A stretch of 54,062 nt of DNA from Candidatus Endomicrobium macrotermitis (lineage in GTDB: Bacteria > Elusimicrobiota > Endomicrobiia > Endomicrobiales > Endomicrobiaceae). The stretch spans positions 1-54,062 of the forward strand of contig JAISVT010000014.1 of assembly GCA_031271405.1 (NCBI GenBank), in the 5' to 3' direction. The position numbers and the translations under genes are program-made. Below the pieces are notes generated by a model that saw only the letters and a program-made list of their open reading frames with translations, was not told the DNA's origin and searched no databases. Every line of letters starts with the position of its first letter. The stretch's first letter is position 1. Positions 51,684 to 54,062 of this stretch are shown here, piece by piece.

Positions 51684-53674
51684 AAGTTCTGGAAGTCGCG
51701 CTTCCGGTCCCGTTAAATAAAACGTTTTATTACCTGCCTGCAGATAACGTATCTCCGGAAAACACAATAGGAAAAAGAGTGAAAGCGCAGTTCGGCAAAA
51801 GAACCGCGGCGGGTTATGTTTTGTCCGCTGCCGATTATGACGGCGATGAATTTAAACTGAAAAAAATAACGGATGTTTTAGATCCGGAACCTCTTATCGG
51901 CGAAGAATCTTTAATGCTTGCAAAATACATATCCGAAAATTATGTCTGCTCTTTAGGCGAAGCGCTTTCCGCAATTATTCCGGCGTCAATGAAAGCCCCC
52001 AAAAGGCAAAGTACAAAGAATAAAGAACGAAGTTCAAATGCAGCTTCGGAAAATCAAATCAGGGTATTAACGCATTATCAGCAGTCCGCGGTAAATACGA
52101 TTAATAAAACCATAGAGAAAAACGAGCCCAAAACGTTTCTTATTCACGGGGTCACTGCTTCCGGCAAAACGGAAGTTTATTTAAACTGCATAGAAAAAGC
52201 CTTAAGCCTTAATAAAAGCGCGGTTTTTCTTATTCCCGAGATATCTTTGACATCGCAGTTTGTGGAAATAGTTACCGCGAGATTCGGCGCTCAAAACGTA
52301 GGGGTTTGGCACAGCGGAATAAGCGGCATAGAAAAATATAAACTTTTTTTAAAAGCGAAAAAAGGCGAAATAAAAATTATGCTCGGCGCAAGATCCGCCG
52401 TTTTTGCCCCTTTTGAAAATTTGGGCGTCATAATTATAGACGAAGAACACGAGCATACGTATAAGCAGGAACAAAAGCCTTCTTACGACGCGAGGGAAAT
52501 CGCGGGCGAACGCGCTTTGTATCACAAAGCCGCCCTTATTTTAGGTTCGGCGACGCCTTCCCTTGAAAGTTTTAAAAACGCTTTGGAAAAAAAATCCGAG
52601 CTTATTGAACTCCCCGAAAGAATTGACGGAAAATCTTTGCCGGAATTCAAAATTTTGTCATTAAAAAACAAATTTGCAGGAAGAAGCCTTTTTCTGCCCG
52701 AGACGATAGAAGCAGTTTCAAAAACCCTTTCAAAAAACGAGCAGGCGATAGTTTTTTTAAACCGCAGGGGATATTCTCCGTCAATAATGTGCCGCAAATG
52801 CGGAAGCGTGTACCAATGCCCGAATTGTTCGATTTCTATGGTATATCACAGAAATCCGGACGCGGTAAAATGCCATTATTGCGGACATTCGAAAAAACTG
52901 CCTTTGACGTGTTCCGTATGCGGGGGAAAAGAAATTGCCGTTTTCGGCACCGGCACGCAAAGGGCGGAAAATGAGCTTAAAGGGATGTTTCCGGAAGCCA
53001 AAATTTTCAGGCTTGACGGCGATACGGCATCTTTTGCCGGGAATTACGCTAAAGCGTATGAAGGAATAAAAAGCGGGGAATACGATATTTTGCTTGGCAC
53101 CCAGATGATTGCCAAAGGTTTTGATTTCCCAAAAGTCACGCTGGTATGCATTATTGACGCGGACACATCTTTATATCTTCCGGATTTTAAATCGGCGGAA
53201 AGAACTTTTCAGCTTATTACCCAGGTTTCCGGACGCTGCGGCAGAGGCGAAATTTGCGGAAACGTGATTATACAGACTTCCCACCCGGAGCATTACGCGA
53301 TAATGCACGCAAAAAAGAACGATTATATGTCTTTTTACAAAGAAGAAAGCGGGCTGAGAAAAAAATTGACGTATCCTCCGTACTGCGATCTAGCCAAAAT
53401 TGCCGTAAGAAATAAAGTCGAAACCAAAGCCGCGGAGGATTCGGAAAAACTGTTTTCTTATCTTAATGAAATTATAAAAAGTTTGGATTTGCCTTTAAAA
53501 ATGCTCGGTCCGGCTACGGCCTATATAGTAAAAATGCATAATACTTACAGGAAACACATAATAATAAAAGGCAGCAGACAGGATATAGTAAAACTGTCAG
53601 GTTTCATGAGCGCGTATAAGCAATTTTCGGGCACGCAGATAAGCGTGGAAATAATGCCTTCCGATTTGATATAA
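51680..53674 (+). CDS. priA: Primosomal protein N' (PriA helicase)
   Basis: 664 residues. Restarts stalled replication forks. The N-terminal DNA-binding part begins with LEVALPVPLNKTFYYL. The helicase core has Walker A GVTASGKTEVY, LIPEISLT, IIDEEHEHTYKQEQKPSYDAREIA (DEEH box), LGSATPSLES and IAKGFDFPKVTLV, and QVSGRCGRG. Zinc-binding Cys pairs lie between the two core halves (CRKCGSVYQCPNC, CHYCGHSKKLPLTCSVCGG). The ATG at 51680 is chosen because it overlaps the upstream stop and starts the conserved part. Confidence 0.96.
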   Translation: MKVLEVALPVPLNKTFYYLPADNVSPENTIGKRVKAQFGKRTAAGYVLSAADYDGDEFKLKKITDVLDPEPLIGEESLMLAKYISENYVCSLGEALSAIIPASMKAPKRQSTKNKERSSNAASENQIRVLTHYQQSAVNTINKTIEKNEPKTFLIHGVTASGKTEVYLNCIEKALSLNKSAVFLIPEISLTSQFVEIVTARFGAQNVGVWHSGISGIEKYKLFLKAKKGEIKIMLGARSAVFAPFENLGVIIIDEEHEHTYKQEQKPSYDAREIAGERALYHKAALILGSATPSLESFKNALEKKSELIELPERIDGKSLPEFKILSLKNKFAGRSLFLPETIEAVSKTLSKNEQAIVFLNRRGYSPSIMCRKCGSVYQCPNCSISMVYHRNPDAVKCHYCGHSKKLPLTCSVCGGKEIAVFGTGTQRAENELKGMFPEAKIFRLDGDTASFAGNYAKAYEGIKSGEYDILLGTQMIAKGFDFPKVTLVCIIDADTSLYLPDFKSAERTFQLITQVSGRCGRGEICGNVIIQTSHPEHYAIMHAKKNDYMSFYKEESGLRKKLTYPPYCDLAKIAVRNKVETKAAEDSEKLFSYLNEIIKSLDLPLKMLGPATAYIVKMHNTYRKHIIIKGSRQDIVKLSGFMSAYKQFSGTQISVEIMPSDLI

Positions 53675-53716
53675 CGGACCTTTCAAATATTTTTCAAATA
53701 ATTCACATTAAACGCA

Positions 53717-53745
53717 TTGAAAAATCATAGTATTTCGGGTATAGT
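53717..53745 (+). promoter_or_regulatory. Promoter of the second QDLHCH gene
   Basis: TTGAAA (53717-53722), 17-base spacer, TATAGT (53740-53745), about 27 bases before the ATG. Confidence 0.65.
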
Positions 53746-53772
53746 TTAGAAGCAGTTAAACACGGGAATATT

Positions 53773-54062
53773 ATGAGGCATTTTTTTAATCAAAAAAACT
53801 GCAAAAAATGGACGGCAATTGTAGTAATAAATTGCTTTCTGTTTTCGTTTGTGTACGGAAACGCGATAGCGGAAGCATCCGCAAATATACAGTCCGGCAA
53901 ACAGTTTGCCCAAATATTCGATAATTTCATCCTTCCTTACTCGTACGGAAAAATCACACAAACGCATATAACGGACTCTTCAAGAGTAGTAATCCAAATC
54001 CAGGATTTGCACTGCCATCCGCAGGTGCAAAAGAACATATCCAACATCATAGAGCTTGTAGA
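53773..54062 (+). CDS. Second QDLHCH-domain exported protein, cut by the window end
   Basis: The first 96 residues of a gene that runs off the window. A signal helix (about 14-34, AIVVINCFLFSFVYGNAIA) is followed by IQIQDLHCHPQVQKNISNII, nearly identical to IIIIQDLHCHPQVQKNIGSI in the giant protein at 36385. It is therefore a paralogue of at least the N-terminal domain. Whether it has the membrane, zincin and PLP-like parts cannot be seen. Confidence 0.9.
   Translation, partial: MRHFFNQKNCKKWTAIVVINCFLFSFVYGNAIAEASANIQSGKQFAQIFDNFILPYSYGKITQTHITDSSRVVIQIQDLHCHPQVQKNISNIIELV

Noticed and set aside
1-54062. CRISPR array, rRNA genes, complete insertion sequence, integrase or prophage
   Set aside because: No regularly spaced repeat-spacer series, rRNA motifs, transposase or integrase sequences were seen on either strand.

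Overview
The window reads as a gene-dense chromosome segment of a Gram-negative, fermentative bacterium of low to moderate GC. Outer-membrane barrels, lipoprotein signal peptides and a LemA/GIDE pair show a two-membrane envelope. The very large exported protein with a QDLHCHPQVQ motif, together with the general gene set, recalls the Elusimicrobiota (Endomicrobium-like). That placement is from memory of such genomes, not from a search.

Layout. 0-6 kb: a pirin, a small outer-membrane barrel protein, a DUF4143-type AAA ATPase with a second broken copy of its 3' end upstream, and a two-gene operon holding the two halves of the plant Tm-1 architecture (Tm-1-like ATP-binding protein and PEP-hydrolase-like TIM barrel). 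6-10 kb: one large secreted GH81 endo-1,3-beta-glucanase. 10.2-12.1 kb: an AT-rich two-gene cassette (AAA/ABC-type ATPase plus an unrecognised 189-residue partner) that looks acquired and may be a defence module. 12.3-29.6 kb: a long co-directional run with tpiA, pduL, rpiB, a set of envelope proteins, a triple-GAF membrane protein, split transketolase, and nucleoside catabolism and salvage genes (deoB, punA, deoA, recJ, mtnP, cdd), ending in an Na/Pi-type transporter with an Ig-like N-terminus. 29.8-35 kb: an outer-membrane protein with four DAAxxLLG repeats, a small antisense lipoprotein, an exported metallo-beta-lactamase-fold protein, gap, pgk, secG and two tRNAs. 35.6-47.3 kb: rsmG (minus), a giant protein of about 2470 residues, then a minus-strand cluster (mnmG, EFR1-type flavodoxin/ferredoxin, SemiSWEET, coiled-coil protein). 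47.4-53.7 kb: lemA, a GIDE protein with an EF-hand, gmk, rpoZ, separate coaC and coaB genes, a family-4 uracil-DNA glycosylase and priA. The window ends inside a second QDLHCHPQVQ protein.

How it fits together. Nucleoside phosphorylases and phosphopentomutase release pentose phosphates, which RpiB and transketolase pass to triose phosphates. TpiA, Gap and Pgk carry these through lower glycolysis, and PduL can yield acetyl phosphate for ATP. RecJ inside the nucleoside operon hints that DNA breakdown and nucleoside use may be co-expressed.

The most unusual items are the giant exported protein, which combines a QDLHCH domain, two copies of a WEWVY membrane module, an M48-like HExxH site and a Cys/Met-metabolism PLP-fold domain; the AT-rich ATPase cassette; and several near-consensus promoters placed so close to the ATG that the mRNAs would be leaderless.
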